Shown: positions 25,839 through 34,195, numbered from the stretch's first letter. The stretch is 40,041 nt of DNA from Thermodesulfovibrio sp. N1 (GCF_001707915.1 NZ_MAVV01000013.1:1-40041), one strand, 5' to 3'. Made by a program: numbers and translations. The notes: a model not told the origin generated them from the sequence alone.

Positions 25839-28769
25839 TCATAATTTGATTATTCTGTCCTTGGTAGATAAATAAATAAACCCTTCTATTTTTCTGTCAA
25901 AATAGAGTTCCTTTAGAAGTTCCATATATAGCTTTGTCTGATTTATTGCCTTCTGTTCATCGGGGAGAATACCAAATTTATATTCGATAACTGTTATTCT
26001 ATCTGAATCTACAATTAATTTATCAATTCTGTGAAGATTTCCATCTAAATCAAGAATCTCCTTTTCTGTGTAAATCTCTCTTTTAGGTTGATATCTGAAA
26101 TATTTTTCAAATCTATTTATCGTTTTCATTATTAGAGTTTTTATTTCTTCAGGGTCATAGTTTTGTTTAAATTCAAAATTAAGTTTTCTTATTCTTTCTT
26201 CAAGGTCTTTTTCAAAGAAATCTTTGTTTTCGATAAATAAAATAGAAGCCATTAATTTGTGAATGAATTCTCCCTTCTTTATTTCATAAATATTTACAGG
26301 TTCTTCTTCCAATGGATAATCAAAGAAGTTTTTATTTACAAAATGATTTACAAATATTTGTTGACTATTTTCCTGTTTGACTTTAGGAATCATACGGTAA
26401 TATTCTTGCTCAATGGAATACTCTTGATTTTCATATAAACACTTAACTACTTGATTTTTTCTTGGACAGCTTTTACTTTTTGAATTTTCATCCTTCCTTT
26501 CACAGGACACTACTATGTATAAAACTTCTTTTGCCCTTGTTAAAGCAACATATAATTTGTTGAGATCATCAGTAAAATTTCTATTAAAAAATTTATCTTT
26601 TACTTTTTTTATTCTTTTCAGGTATTCATTTTGCAAAATTTTGTCATCAGGAAGCTTTAGGAAATCATTACCATCAAAAACAATTTTATCTATTTTAGTT
26701 GTATTAATATCCGTTAACAATATTACAGCAGGAAATTCTAATCCCTTTGCCTGATGAACAGTCATAAGAGTCATTGCATCTTTGCCAATAGGTTTACTTA
26801 TATCCCAAAATCGTTCATCTTCATCCCCACTTGTTTCATAAAATTCAATAAATTTTTTCAATCCGCTTCCTTCTGCTTCAAACTTTAAAATAACCTCTAA
26901 AAATTTTATCAATGCCGATTCTTCATCAGGGAAATTGTCAAAAAGAGAAAACCGATTATAAACTTCTGTTAATAGATCATAAAGAGGTAAAAAACCTGTT
27001 TTCCTTAAGATATTGGAAAAATAATTTTTCCAGATATAAGGAAAGTGTTTTTGAAACTTTTTGTAATATGGTTGACCATCATAATTCAATTTTTTGTTGC
27101 AAGAAAGCAAAAAATTTTCAACTTTACTTTCCCAGTTTGTAAACTCCTTTGAAAAGACTTTTTTCGATATATCTCCAAGCAAAAAACTACTAAAAGAAAA
27201 ATCATCAACAGGAGAATCAAGAAATTTGAGAAGAAAAACTAGTTCAGCAATAATCTTCCTTTTTCGTACATCAAGACTGCTATATGACAAGAAATCAAAT
27301 CCTTCTTCATTAAGCCATGTACTTATGTTTGTTAGTGTTTCGTTTTTAAAGGCTAAAAGGGCAATGTCTGAATAAGAAAATCCCTGTTTTCTGATTTTCT
27401 TAATTAACTGGATAATTGTCTTCCTTTCCTTTTCCTCTTTTTCATCTTTATCACCCTTTTCATATTCAATTTTTTCAATTTTTACGCAACCGATTTCTTT
27501 TAAATCATCCTTTTCCTGCTGTTCACAATCACAGAGTCCTGAAAGAACAAGAGGGATAGCAAACTCAGAATTTGTAGGATCGTTATCTTCGACATAATAT
27601 TCCCTGTCATCGGATATATTAATTAGATATTCGTTAAGTTCCTTTTTAAAAAAATTTTTTACAAAATTTAAAATTTTTCCACCAGAACGGTAGTTTTTTG
27701 ATAAGTTAAGTATGTAATATTTGGGAACAGATTTAAAAGTTTGGGGGCTTTCTGCTTCTTTAATAAGTTCAGTCATTATTGTATAGTCAGCTCCTCTAAA
27801 ACCATAGATAGCCTGCTTTGTATCGCCAACTATTAGAAGACTTCCACCCTCTGAAAGAGAGTTTTCAATTAGCATCTTCAAATTATTCCATTGCACAGGA
27901 GAGGTATCCTGAAACTCATCTATAAAATAATGATAGATTCTTTCACCGAGCTTAATATAAATTTCAGGGATTGAAAGCTCATCAAGCTTTGATTTTATTA
28001 GATTATTAACATCCTCAATAAATATCTTCTGTTGTCTCCTTTTAAGGGCTTCAAGATTTTCTGCAAAATAGAAAAAGACAATAAAATAGGGCAAGAAATA
28101 TTTCTTACAGTAAATTGTTACATAATCAGCAACAGCTCTCTTTAGATTGCTCCAGGCTTCATCTATTTGAGGAGTACTTTTTTTTACAGGATTTTTGTTA
28201 AAAGTTCCTTTCATTACAGCATTAAAATCATCCTTCTTAAGTGATTCAATTATTCCTGGGATTTTACTATCTGATCTAAAACTGCCTCCACTGTCTTGAA
28301 CTTTTTTTTCAAAATCTATCACTGCCCTTTTTAATTTTTCCTTTGCCTTATCAAAATCTCTAAGATATCCCTTAAATTTTTCAATATCTTCGTAAGATAA
28401 ATTATAACCATTGATAGAAAGAAGATTATAAATATTTTTCAATTCATCAAAAATTTTTTCTCCAGGATTCCATATATAACTGGAGTCTACTGTTAGATTT
28501 TCTTCCATTTTATCTATAACTTCCATAATAAAGGAGGTCATTTCAGATTCATCTCTGAATAAATTTAAGAAATTTTCAAAGGCACTATAAAGGAAATTTT
28601 CATTTTTCATGAGAATATCAAAATCACCAAAATAACCAAATCTAATAGCTTCTGCTTTAAATATTTTTGTTAGAAAACTGTCAATTGTTCTAATCTGCAA
28701 ATCAGAATAATTATCAAGAATTTTTTCTATTAAAATACCAGCCTTCTCTGTAATTGCCTCATCAGACAA
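25839..28769 (-). CDS. addA: AddA-like UvrD-family helicase-nuclease, main fragment
   Basis: This 976-residue frame holds everything of an AddA/RecB-like enzyme except motifs I and Ia. It shows RTIDSFLTKIF (motif Ic), YHYFIDEFQDTSPVQW (Walker B, motif II), LIVGDTKQAIYGFRGAD (motif III), NYRS (motif IV), LMTVHQAKGLEFPAVIL (motif V) and NKLYVALTRAKEVLYIV (motif VI). At the C-terminus HRIDKLIVDSDRITVIEYKFG supplies the nuclease Asp and ExK. The apparent start is a TTG with no ribosome site. The frame is open back to 28823, where it joins the 79-residue Walker A fragment by a one-base shift in an A8 run. A corrected protein would be about 1068 residues, typical of AddA. Confidence 0.85.
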   Translation of the reverse strand: MSDEAITEKAGILIEKILDNYSDLQIRTIDSFLTKIFKAEAIRFGYFGDFDILMKNENFLYSAFENFLNLFRDESEMTSFIMEVIDKMEENLTVDSSYIWNPGEKIFDELKNIYNLLSINGYNLSYEDIEKFKGYLRDFDKAKEKLKRAVIDFEKKVQDSGGSFRSDSKIPGIIESLKKDDFNAVMKGTFNKNPVKKSTPQIDEAWSNLKRAVADYVTIYCKKYFLPYFIVFFYFAENLEALKRRQQKIFIEDVNNLIKSKLDELSIPEIYIKLGERIYHYFIDEFQDTSPVQWNNLKMLIENSLSEGGSLLIVGDTKQAIYGFRGADYTIMTELIKEAESPQTFKSVPKYYILNLSKNYRSGGKILNFVKNFFKKELNEYLINISDDREYYVEDNDPTNSEFAIPLVLSGLCDCEQQEKDDLKEIGCVKIEKIEYEKGDKDEKEEKERKTIIQLIKKIRKQGFSYSDIALLAFKNETLTNISTWLNEEGFDFLSYSSLDVRKRKIIAELVFLLKFLDSPVDDFSFSSFLLGDISKKVFSKEFTNWESKVENFLLSCNKKLNYDGQPYYKKFQKHFPYIWKNYFSNILRKTGFLPLYDLLTEVYNRFSLFDNFPDEESALIKFLEVILKFEAEGSGLKKFIEFYETSGDEDERFWDISKPIGKDAMTLMTVHQAKGLEFPAVILLTDINTTKIDKIVFDGNDFLKLPDDKILQNEYLKRIKKVKDKFFNRNFTDDLNKLYVALTRAKEVLYIVVSCERKDENSKSKSCPRKNQVVKCLYENQEYSIEQEYYRMIPKVKQENSQQIFVNHFVNKNFFDYPLEEEPVNIYEIKKGEFIHKLMASILFIENKDFFEKDLEERIRKLNFEFKQNYDPEEIKTLIMKTINRFEKYFRYQPKREIYTEKEILDLDGNLHRIDKLIVDSDRITVIEYKFGILPDEQKAINQTKLYMELLKELYFDRKIEGFIYLSTKDRIIKL

Positions 28770-28806
28770 ATTAAGATGCCAAAACTCCTTTAAAGCATCT
28801 TCTTCT

Positions 28807-29046
28807 TTAAAATAAAGTTTTTTTTAACCAGTTCAGTATCTTTTCCTTTATTTCTATGGCAGCATTATTTGAAAAAGTAATGGCAAGAATATTCTTTAAT
28901 TCATTGTGAATTATTTTTTCTGAAAGAAGAAATTCAACAAAAGTCTTTGTGAGAAAATAAGTTTTTCCACTTCCTGCTGAAGCTTTAACAATTGTAAAAT
29001 TTGGAAAACTTTTTACTTCTTCTGAAAAGGCTTTTAATTCACCCAT
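28807..29046 (-). pseudogene. addA: AddA N-terminal fragment carrying Walker A, frameshifted
   Basis: The 79-residue frame contains helicase motif I (VKASAGSGKTYFLTKTFVEF, P-loop around residues 21-30) and motif Ia (LAITFSNNAAIEIKEKI), the parts absent from the long downstream frame. It ends at a stop codon after NWLKKTLF. The run of eight A residues on the minus strand (28818-28825) is where the frames diverge: with seven, or ten, the sequence reads through as LKK-LYFKEEDALKEFWHLNLSDEA. Either the gene is truly broken, or the product is rescued by slippage, or the run length is a sequencing error. No Shine-Dalgarno precedes the ATG. Confidence 0.8.
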
Positions 29047-29051
29047 ATCTA

Positions 29052-29066
29052 ATTATACTAATTATA
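29052..29066 (-). promoter_or_regulatory. Tandem TATAAT boxes directly before the addA start
   Basis: On the minus strand two TATAAT hexamers lie nine bases apart as a TAGTATAAT direct repeat. The nearer one ends five bases before the addA ATG, the spacing expected for a transcript that begins at or next to the start codon. The usual -35 is unclear (a TTGAAA is 19 bases from the farther box). Confidence 0.45.
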
Positions 29067-29124
29067 CTAAACCCTATAAATCCTTTTTCAAAAATATGAA
29101 TCTTGATGAAATTTTTGACTATTG

Positions 29125-29145
29125 TAGGCAAAAATTGCCTATTTT
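29125..29145 (+). terminator. Terminator-like hairpin upstream of the GGDEF gene
   Basis: A 7-bp stem, TAGGCAA (29125-29131), loop AAA, TTGCCTA (29135-29141), is followed by TTTT on the plus strand. There is no plus-strand gene upstream for it to terminate, so it may be part of a leader or simply a protein-binding palindrome. Confidence 0.4.
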
Positions 29146-29146
29146 A

Positions 29147-29165
29147 TTGACATACTTTTTGTCAA
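29147..29165 (+). promoter_or_regulatory. Consensus TTGACA within an inverted repeat, possible promoter/operator
   Basis: A perfect TTGACA (29147-29152) forms one arm of an inverted repeat with TGTCAA (29160-29165). A weak -10 (ATTAAT) follows at 17 bases. This could be the promoter of the GGDEF gene with an overlapping operator. No regulator can be named. Confidence 0.4.
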
Positions 29166-29218
29166 CAAGATTAATAATTCCTAAGAAATTCCTTAAAATT
29201 ATAAGACTTGTAGTATTA

Positions 29219-29240
29219 GCCAAGGAAATACTTCCCTGGC
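29219..29240 (+). promoter_or_regulatory. Leader hairpin upstream of the GGDEF gene
   Basis: GCCAAGGAA (29219-29227) and TTCCCTGGC (29232-29240) form a 9-bp stem with one A-C mismatch and an ATAC tetraloop, about 50 bases before the ATG. It does not show the conserved bases of the GEMM c-di-GMP riboswitches, so it is reported only as a probable leader structure. Confidence 0.4.
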
Positions 29241-29289
29241 ATGTAAATTGTTATTTCAAAATTATCAAAAAATTTATGGAGGTATTAGA

Positions 29290-30048
29290 ATGAATATAAG
29301 ACAGATATCAATAAACTTATCAAAAAATATGAACCGATTTATAGTTTTAAATATTCTTATGCTAATCGCCACATGGGCTATTTTTCTATATTTCAGTAAA
29401 TATGAACAAAAAGAAGTGCTTGCAGGCATATTATTAGCAGGTTTAGGTCTAATTATTTCCAATTTCACCATTGCAAAAACATTAAAAAGAAAAATGGAAA
29501 AGATTATAAAACATTCCCTTGATCAGGTTGAAACCCAACTTTATTTCGATGAATTAACCTCAGTTTATAATCGAAAAGCAGGTATGAACAGACTTAACGA
29601 AGAAATAGCAAGAGCAAGAAGGAGCGGAAAACCTATCTGTGTTGCTATTCTTGACATAGATAATTTTAAAATTATAAATGATACATACGGTCATCTTGTA
29701 GGAGATAGAGTCTTAAGGCATGTAGCATTGCAGATTAAAAATTCTTTAAGAACCTGTGATATTGTAGCAAGATATGGAGGTGAAGAATTTCTTATAATTT
29801 TGCCTGATACCGATGAAATTAATGCTATCATGGCTTTAGATAGAGTCAAAATGAATGTCGCTAAAAAACCAATTAGAGTTGGACGGGAATATCTTTATAT
29901 AACTGTTAGTATAGGCGTTAAGGAAATATCTTACAATGAACATCCTCTATCATCAATAGATAAAGCAGACAAAGCCCTTTATCAGGCAAAGAAAAATGGT
30001 AAAAATAAGATAGAAGTTTTCTTAAATTACGCTCACAACAAAAACTAA
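29290..30048 (+). CDS. Membrane-bound diguanylate cyclase (GGDEF)
   Basis: A 252-residue protein with two transmembrane helices (about residues 17-35 and 43-62), a short linker and a full GGDEF domain. The active site is GGEEF at 163-167, and the inhibitory I-site RxxD is present as RTCD at 154-157, five residues ahead, so product inhibition is likely. DNFKIINDTYGHLVGD carries the metal and guanine contacts. The ATG at 29290 has GGAGG eight bases upstream and is preferred over an in-frame TTG at 29248. There is no periplasmic or cytoplasmic sensor domain of note, so input may come through the membrane segments. It overlaps convergent recG by four bases. Confidence 0.93.
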   Translation: MNIRQISINLSKNMNRFIVLNILMLIATWAIFLYFSKYEQKEVLAGILLAGLGLIISNFTIAKTLKRKMEKIIKHSLDQVETQLYFDELTSVYNRKAGMNRLNEEIARARRSGKPICVAILDIDNFKIINDTYGHLVGDRVLRHVALQIKNSLRTCDIVARYGGEEFLIILPDTDEINAIMALDRVKMNVAKKPIRVGREYLYITVSIGVKEISYNEHPLSSIDKADKALYQAKKNGKNKIEVFLNYAHNKN

Positions 30049-32120
30049 GCTACAGAAAAGGTCTCTATTTTATTTTTCCAAAACTCCTCTAATCGGATTT
30101 TTAAAGAGGAGAAGGATTGTAAATAGGGGTCTTTTTTTAAGAGTATTTCCGCTTCTTCTCTTGCAATTTGTAAAAGAGCTTTGTCTTTGATTAAATTAGC
30201 AGATTTTAAGTCCGGCATCCCTGATTGTTTAGTCCCAAAAAATTCTCCCGGTCCTCTTATATTCAAATCTTCTTCAGCAATTTTAAACCCATCATTAGAA
30301 TTTACCATAGCTTTTAATCTCAATTTTGCCTCTTCTGTCATTTTATAAGGTATAAGAATGCATTTTGATAACCTTTGTCCTCTTCCGACTCTTCCTCTTA
30401 ATTGATGAAGTTGGGCAAGTCCAAATCTTTCAGCATGAGTTATTATCATAAGTGTTGCATTTGGGACATCAACTCCTACTTCAATAACTGTAGTTGCAAC
30501 AAGTATTTGTATATTACCTTTTCTAAATTCATTCATTATTTCTTCTCTTTGTTTTGGAGGGATTCTTCCATGAAGAAGTCCAATTTTATAATTAGGAAAA
30601 ATCTTTTGAAGAGCTTCGTATCCCTGTGTAGCTGACTTTAAATCTAAAATTTCTGATTCCTCTATAAGAGGATAAACAACATAAACCTGTCCACCAGAAT
30701 TTATTTCTTCCTCAATCATTTTATAAACAATTTTTTTATCCTTAGGTTCAACAACCTTTGTTAAAACCGGTTTTCTTCCAGCCGGAAGCTCGTCAATTAT
30801 AGAATAGTCAAGATCTCCATAAACAGTAAGCGCTAATGTCCTTGGTATAGGAGTAGCTGTCATTACAAGAGTATGAGGATTTAAACCTTTTTTCTTAAGA
30901 ATCGACCTTTGTAAAACACCAAATCTGTGCTGTTCATCAATTATTACAAGTCCAAGATTTTTAAACTGTACATCTTCTTGAATAAGAGCATGGGTACCAA
31001 CAACTATATTTGCTACTCCAGATGATATTAAATTTGTATACTTATTGTAAGAAGATGTATGGATTACAATGTTTATTTTCAAACCTTTTAGAAGGGACAA
31101 AAGATTAAAATAATGTTGTTCTGCCAAAATCTCTGTTGGCGCCATTAAAGCAGATTGATATCCTGATTCAACTGCCCTCAGCATTGCAATCAATGCTACA
31201 ACTGTTTTACCTGAACCCACATCTCCCTGAAGAAGTCTATTCATAGGCACTGTTTTTTCCATATCATTGAGTATTTCATTAATAACTCTGTTCTGTGCTT
31301 TTGTAAGCTTAAAGGGAAGATTTTTAATAAGTTTATCAATTAAGTTTCCGTCTCCCTTTATTGATATCCCCTTTTCTTTTAATCTTTCATTTTTTAACAT
31401 CAGAATGCCAAGCTGTAAGAGAAATAATTCATCAAAGGCTATTCTTTTATGATATGGAGTTTTTTTCTCATTTAGCAGATTAATATCAGAATCATCGGGA
31501 GGAAAATGAATTTTATAAATTGCTTCATAAAGATTGGGTAAATTAAGTTTTTGTAATAAATTATCTGGCATGAAATCTTCTATGTAATTAAAGGAGTATT
31601 CTAATGCTGAATTAATAACTAATTGTATCTGTTTCTGAGATAGTCCTTCTGTAAGTCTGTATACAGGAACGATTTTTCTGTCCTGTTCCGTTTCAGAAAA
31701 TTCTAAGATTTCAAATTCGGGATTAAGTATTTCGTATGATGTACCTGTATAATCTAACTGAACTTTACCAAATATTTTTATTTTTATTCTTTCTTTAAGA
31801 ATTCGCTTGAGATAGTTTTGATTAAACCATTTTGCTCTTATAAATCCTGTTTTATCTGAAATTATTGCTTCTATGATTGTTAATCCTCTTTTAGTTTTAA
31901 TCTCATTGATTTGTACGATAACACCTTCAATACTTACAAAATCACCTATACTTATTTCATAAATCTTTTTTTTGTTTCTACGGTCTTCATAATGTATAGG
32001 AAAATAATAAACAGCATCCTTTACTGTGTTTATTCCTAATTTTTGAAGAAGTAATAGTTTTTTAGGACCTACTCCTTTAAGATATCGTATAGGTAAGTCT
32101 AATCCTTTGTCTACAAGCAT
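30045..32120 (-). CDS. recG: ATP-dependent DNA helicase RecG
   Basis: RecG remodels stalled replication forks and branched recombination intermediates. The 691-residue protein has the N-terminal wedge/OB domain (IGDFVSIEGVIVQINEIKTKRGLTI), then helicase motifs: LLQGDVGSGKTVVALIAM (Walker A, near 295-305), VIIDEQHRFGV (DEQH, near 394), MTATPIPRTLALT, and the RecG-specific HQLRGRVGRGQRLSKCIL. The C-terminal segment with GEFFGTKQSGMPDLK and ARE is standard. It follows nusA by 29 bases on the same strand. The ATG has no clear ribosome site. Confidence 0.96.
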   Translation of the reverse strand: MLVDKGLDLPIRYLKGVGPKKLLLLQKLGINTVKDAVYYFPIHYEDRRNKKKIYEISIGDFVSIEGVIVQINEIKTKRGLTIIEAIISDKTGFIRAKWFNQNYLKRILKERIKIKIFGKVQLDYTGTSYEILNPEFEILEFSETEQDRKIVPVYRLTEGLSQKQIQLVINSALEYSFNYIEDFMPDNLLQKLNLPNLYEAIYKIHFPPDDSDINLLNEKKTPYHKRIAFDELFLLQLGILMLKNERLKEKGISIKGDGNLIDKLIKNLPFKLTKAQNRVINEILNDMEKTVPMNRLLQGDVGSGKTVVALIAMLRAVESGYQSALMAPTEILAEQHYFNLLSLLKGLKINIVIHTSSYNKYTNLISSGVANIVVGTHALIQEDVQFKNLGLVIIDEQHRFGVLQRSILKKKGLNPHTLVMTATPIPRTLALTVYGDLDYSIIDELPAGRKPVLTKVVEPKDKKIVYKMIEEEINSGGQVYVVYPLIEESEILDLKSATQGYEALQKIFPNYKIGLLHGRIPPKQREEIMNEFRKGNIQILVATTVIEVGVDVPNATLMIITHAERFGLAQLHQLRGRVGRGQRLSKCILIPYKMTEEAKLRLKAMVNSNDGFKIAEEDLNIRGPGEFFGTKQSGMPDLKSANLIKDKALLQIAREEAEILLKKDPYLQSFSSLKIRLEEFWKNKIETFSVA

Positions 32121-32149
32121 TTTAAATTTTTAAAATAGACGACTTCAAT

Positions 32150-33241
32150 TTAAGTTTCTTTACGGAAACCTTCCTGAAGAGATTTGTCTGCCTCTTTAAG
32201 TTTTAATTGAGCATATTCAGATTCGCTTAAAACATCAATGTTCCAGCCTGTTAATTTTGAGGCTAATCTCACATTCTGCCCCTTTTTCCCAATTGCCAAA
32301 GAAAGCTGATCATTTTCCACTACTACTATTGCAGTTTTTTCTGATTCATTAATCCCAACCTTTAAAACAGTTGCAGGTGTCAAAGCCTTAGCAATAAATA
32401 AACTTGGATCTTCGCTATAGGGTATTATATCTATCCTCTCCCCTCTTAATTCTCTAACAACAGATTGAACTCTTGTTCCTTTCATACCCACACAAGCACC
32501 CACTGGATCTACAGATGGATCCTTTGAAAATACCGCTATTTTAGTTCTTTCTCCTGGATCCCTTGCAATGCTTTTTATTTGTACTATTCCGTCCTGAATT
32601 TCAGGCACTTCAAGATGAAATAATCCTATAACAAAATTAGGATGGGTTCTTGATATTTTTATAATTGGATCTTTAGCTGTTTGTCTAACTTCGTATATAT
32701 AGGCTTTAATTATATCTCCCCTTTTTAAATTGTCCTGAGGGAGCATTTCTTTCTCAGGCAAAATTACTTCAGCTTTACCAACAAGAATATAGAAATTTCC
32801 CTTTTCTTTTCTTAAAACTGTTCCGCTTATGATACTGCCTACTTTATCTTTAAATTCTTCATATATTATAGAACGTTCAATATCTCTAATTTTTTGAAAA
32901 AGAACCTGCTTTGCAGTCTGTACAGCAATTCTTCCAAAATCTTGAATGGAAAGAGGAATTTCTACTGTATCTCCAATGCCTTTATCTACAAATTTTTGCT
33001 TAGCTTCTTCTATGGAAATTTCTGAAGAAGGATCATTAACTTCCTCAACAACCTTTTTAATCTCAAAAATTTTTATATCAAATATTTGGGGATCTATTTT
33101 TAATTTAATAGTTGACTTATTTCCATATTTTTTTCTAATAGCTGATATAAGAGCAGCCTCAAGCAGTTCTATTACTGCATCCTTGTTAATACCCTTTTCT
33201 CTCATTATTTGTTCTGTTAAAAGTTTTAACTCTTTTCCCAT
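32150..33241 (-). CDS. nusA: Transcription elongation/termination factor NusA
   Basis: NusA binds RNA polymerase and nascent RNA to tune pausing, termination and antitermination. The 363-residue length is the short form without the C-terminal acidic repeats of E. coli. The N-terminal polymerase-binding domain starts GKELKLLTEQIMREKGI. An S1 domain is at about 135-200 (GSIISGTVLRKEKGNFYILVGKAEVILPEKE), and two KH domains follow, with VGACVGMKGTRVQSVVRELRGERIDIIPY and LAIGKKGQNVRLASKLTGWNIDV. It follows rimP by four bases, the classic rimP-nusA order; the usual infB successor is replaced by recG. Confidence 0.96.
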   Translation of the reverse strand: MGKELKLLTEQIMREKGINKDAVIELLEAALISAIRKKYGNKSTIKLKIDPQIFDIKIFEIKKVVEEVNDPSSEISIEEAKQKFVDKGIGDTVEIPLSIQDFGRIAVQTAKQVLFQKIRDIERSIIYEEFKDKVGSIISGTVLRKEKGNFYILVGKAEVILPEKEMLPQDNLKRGDIIKAYIYEVRQTAKDPIIKISRTHPNFVIGLFHLEVPEIQDGIVQIKSIARDPGERTKIAVFSKDPSVDPVGACVGMKGTRVQSVVRELRGERIDIIPYSEDPSLFIAKALTPATVLKVGINESEKTAIVVVENDQLSLAIGKKGQNVRLASKLTGWNIDVLSESEYAQLKLKEADKSLQEGFRKET

Positions 33242-33245
33242 ATCA

Positions 33246-33740
33246 TTACCCTATATAAATTTGTGCTTTAAGAATTTTATTTAATGGAATAAATAAAAGT
33301 TCTCCCCTTTCAGATTTTTTTCTACCCTTTTTATCAGTCTCTTGAATTTCTATTCTCACCCAATCATCACCAACATCTATTATTTTACCAATAAAAAATG
33401 TTTTATCAGATATTTTCTCTTTTGTAGTTATTTTCACTTTTTTTCCTATGTTTCTTAAAAAATCTCTTTTTCCTTTTAAAGGTCTGTCTATACCTGGAGA
33501 AGATACCTGTAATATATAGGAACTTTTTATAGGATCTTCAATATCAAGTATTGCCTCCAAAGAACGAGAAAAATTTTCACAATCTTTTACAGTAACACCA
33601 CCATTTTTATCAATAAAAACTGTAACTACCAATCCTTTCCCCCCAGGATGAACTTCTATGTCAATAACTTCAACTCCCTCGGTTTCGCTAACTTCAACTG
33701 CATAATTACTTATGATTTCTTTTAATTCTTTAATATTCAA
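33246..33740 (-). CDS. rimP: Ribosome maturation factor RimP
   Basis: RimP assists late 30S assembly. The 164-residue protein has the N-terminal alpha/beta domain (VEVIDIEVHPGGKGLVVTVFIDKNGGVTVKDCENFSRSLEAILD), the conserved SSYILQVSSPGIDRPLKGKRDF block, and a C-terminal SH3-like domain. Translation appears to begin at TTG 33740, with GAGG six bases ahead; no ATG or GTG is in a suitable place. It heads the rimP-nusA-recG run, and two tandem terminators isolate it from the lipoprotein gene upstream. Confidence 0.94.
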   Translation of the reverse strand: MNIKELKEIISNYAVEVSETEGVEVIDIEVHPGGKGLVVTVFIDKNGGVTVKDCENFSRSLEAILDIEDPIKSSYILQVSSPGIDRPLKGKRDFLRNIGKKVKITTKEKISDKTFFIGKIIDVGDDWVRIEIQETDKKGRKKSERGELLFIPLNKILKAQIYIG

Positions 33741-33760
33741 TTGATACCTCTATTCCATCA

Positions 33761-33789
33761 AAATAAAAGAGTGGGAGTACCCACTCTTT
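33761..33789 (-). terminator. Intrinsic terminator (proximal to rimP)
   Basis: A perfect 10-bp inverted repeat, AAAGAGTGGG (33766-33775) and CCCACTCTTT (33780-33789) around a 4-base loop, is followed on the minus strand by TATTTT. It is the second of two terminators after the Pro/Ala lipoprotein gene. Confidence 0.8.
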
Positions 33790-33817
33790 CAAAAAGTTTA
33801 ACACTTTTAAAAACTTT

Positions 33818-33850
33818 AAAGCAACACCAGAATAAATCCGGTGTTGCTTT
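33818..33850 (-). terminator. Intrinsic terminator after the Pro/Ala-rich lipoprotein gene
   Basis: An 11-bp perfect stem, AAAGCAACACC (33818-33828) with GGTGTTGCTTT (33840-33850), 11-base loop, lies 17 bases after the lipoprotein stop codon. On the minus strand it runs into TTTAAAGTTTTT. Together with the hairpin at 33766-33789 it forms a tandem terminator pair. Confidence 0.75.
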
Positions 33851-33867
33851 CATTATATCCTGCTAAA

Positions 33868-34098
33868 TTATTTTTTCTCAGCAGGTTTTTCAGGAGCTTT
33901 TTCAGGAGCCTTTGGTGCTTCAGGAGCCTTTGGTGCCTCAGGAGCCTTTGGTGCCTCAGGTGCTGGTGCAGGTGCTGGTGCTGGTGCAGGTGCTGGTGCC
34001 TCAGGTTTCTTTGGCTCTTCAGCCTTCTTACATCCCAAAGCAAAGCTAAAGGATACCATAAGAATTAATGAAAGTACTAATGCCAATATTTTCTTCAT
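33868..34098 (-). CDS. Small Pro/Ala/Lys/Glu-repeat lipoprotein
   Basis: A 76-residue precursor with a basic start and hydrophobic core (MKKILALVLSLILMVSF), then ALGCKK, an imperfect lipobox with C23 as the probable lipidated residue. The mature part is low complexity: a run of five AP pairs, then four PEAPKA-type units, then KAPEKPAEKK. It resembles the flexible proline-rich tethers of TonB or of envelope lipoproteins, without a folded domain. It has its own promoter and strong AGGAGGTG ribosome site (12 bases from the ATG) and a double terminator, so it is a monocistronic, possibly highly expressed gene. The opposite strand is also open through the repeat, but has no signal of being a gene. 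Function unknown. Confidence 0.75.
   Translation of the reverse strand: MKKILALVLSLILMVSFSFALGCKKAEEPKKPEAPAPAPAPAPAPAPEAPKAPEAPKAPEAPKAPEKAPEKPAEKK
33891..34005. repeat. Low-complexity tandem repeats coding the Pro/Ala-rich tail
   Basis: On the plus strand, GGAGCCTTTGGTGCCTCA-type units repeat with a 18-base spacing, followed by GGTGCAGGTGCT-type 6-base repeats. Their near identity at DNA level suggests recent expansion, and the copy number may vary between strains. Confidence 0.75.
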
Positions 34099-34165
34099 CT
34101 TACGTATTCACCTCCTTTCAACTATGATTTTTTAATGTCAAAACCGAAATCCCTTTGACTTTTAT

Positions 34166-34195
34166 TTTTTACCATTGAGTATATCTTTTTGTCAA
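34166..34195 (-). promoter_or_regulatory. Predicted promoter of the Pro/Ala-rich lipoprotein gene
   Basis: On the minus strand a consensus TTGACA (34190-34195) is followed after 18 bases by TAAAAA (34166-34171). The resulting leader of about 60 bases contains an inverted repeat GTCAAA...TTTGAC that could be an operator or hairpin, and then the ribosome site. Confidence 0.5.

Noticed and set aside
29097-29289. GEMM c-di-GMP riboswitch before the GGDEF gene
   Set aside because: The conserved core bases of GEMM-I and GEMM-II aptamers are not visible; only unassigned hairpins are supported.
29096-29293. Small plus-strand frame (65 codons) upstream of the GGDEF gene
   Set aside because: It runs through three inverted repeats, has no ribosome site, and ends just after the GGDEF start; more probably untranslated leader.
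33816-34043. Minus-strand frame rich in HQH and RLL repeats
   Set aside because: Same repeat read in another frame of the lipoprotein gene; the frame with signal peptide and ribosome site is the real one.
33841-34068. Plus-strand 75-codon open frame rich in Trp, Cys, Leu and Arg
   Set aside because: It is the complement of the Pro/Ala repeat in the lipoprotein gene; the repeat keeps all frames open. No ribosome site or plausible protein character.
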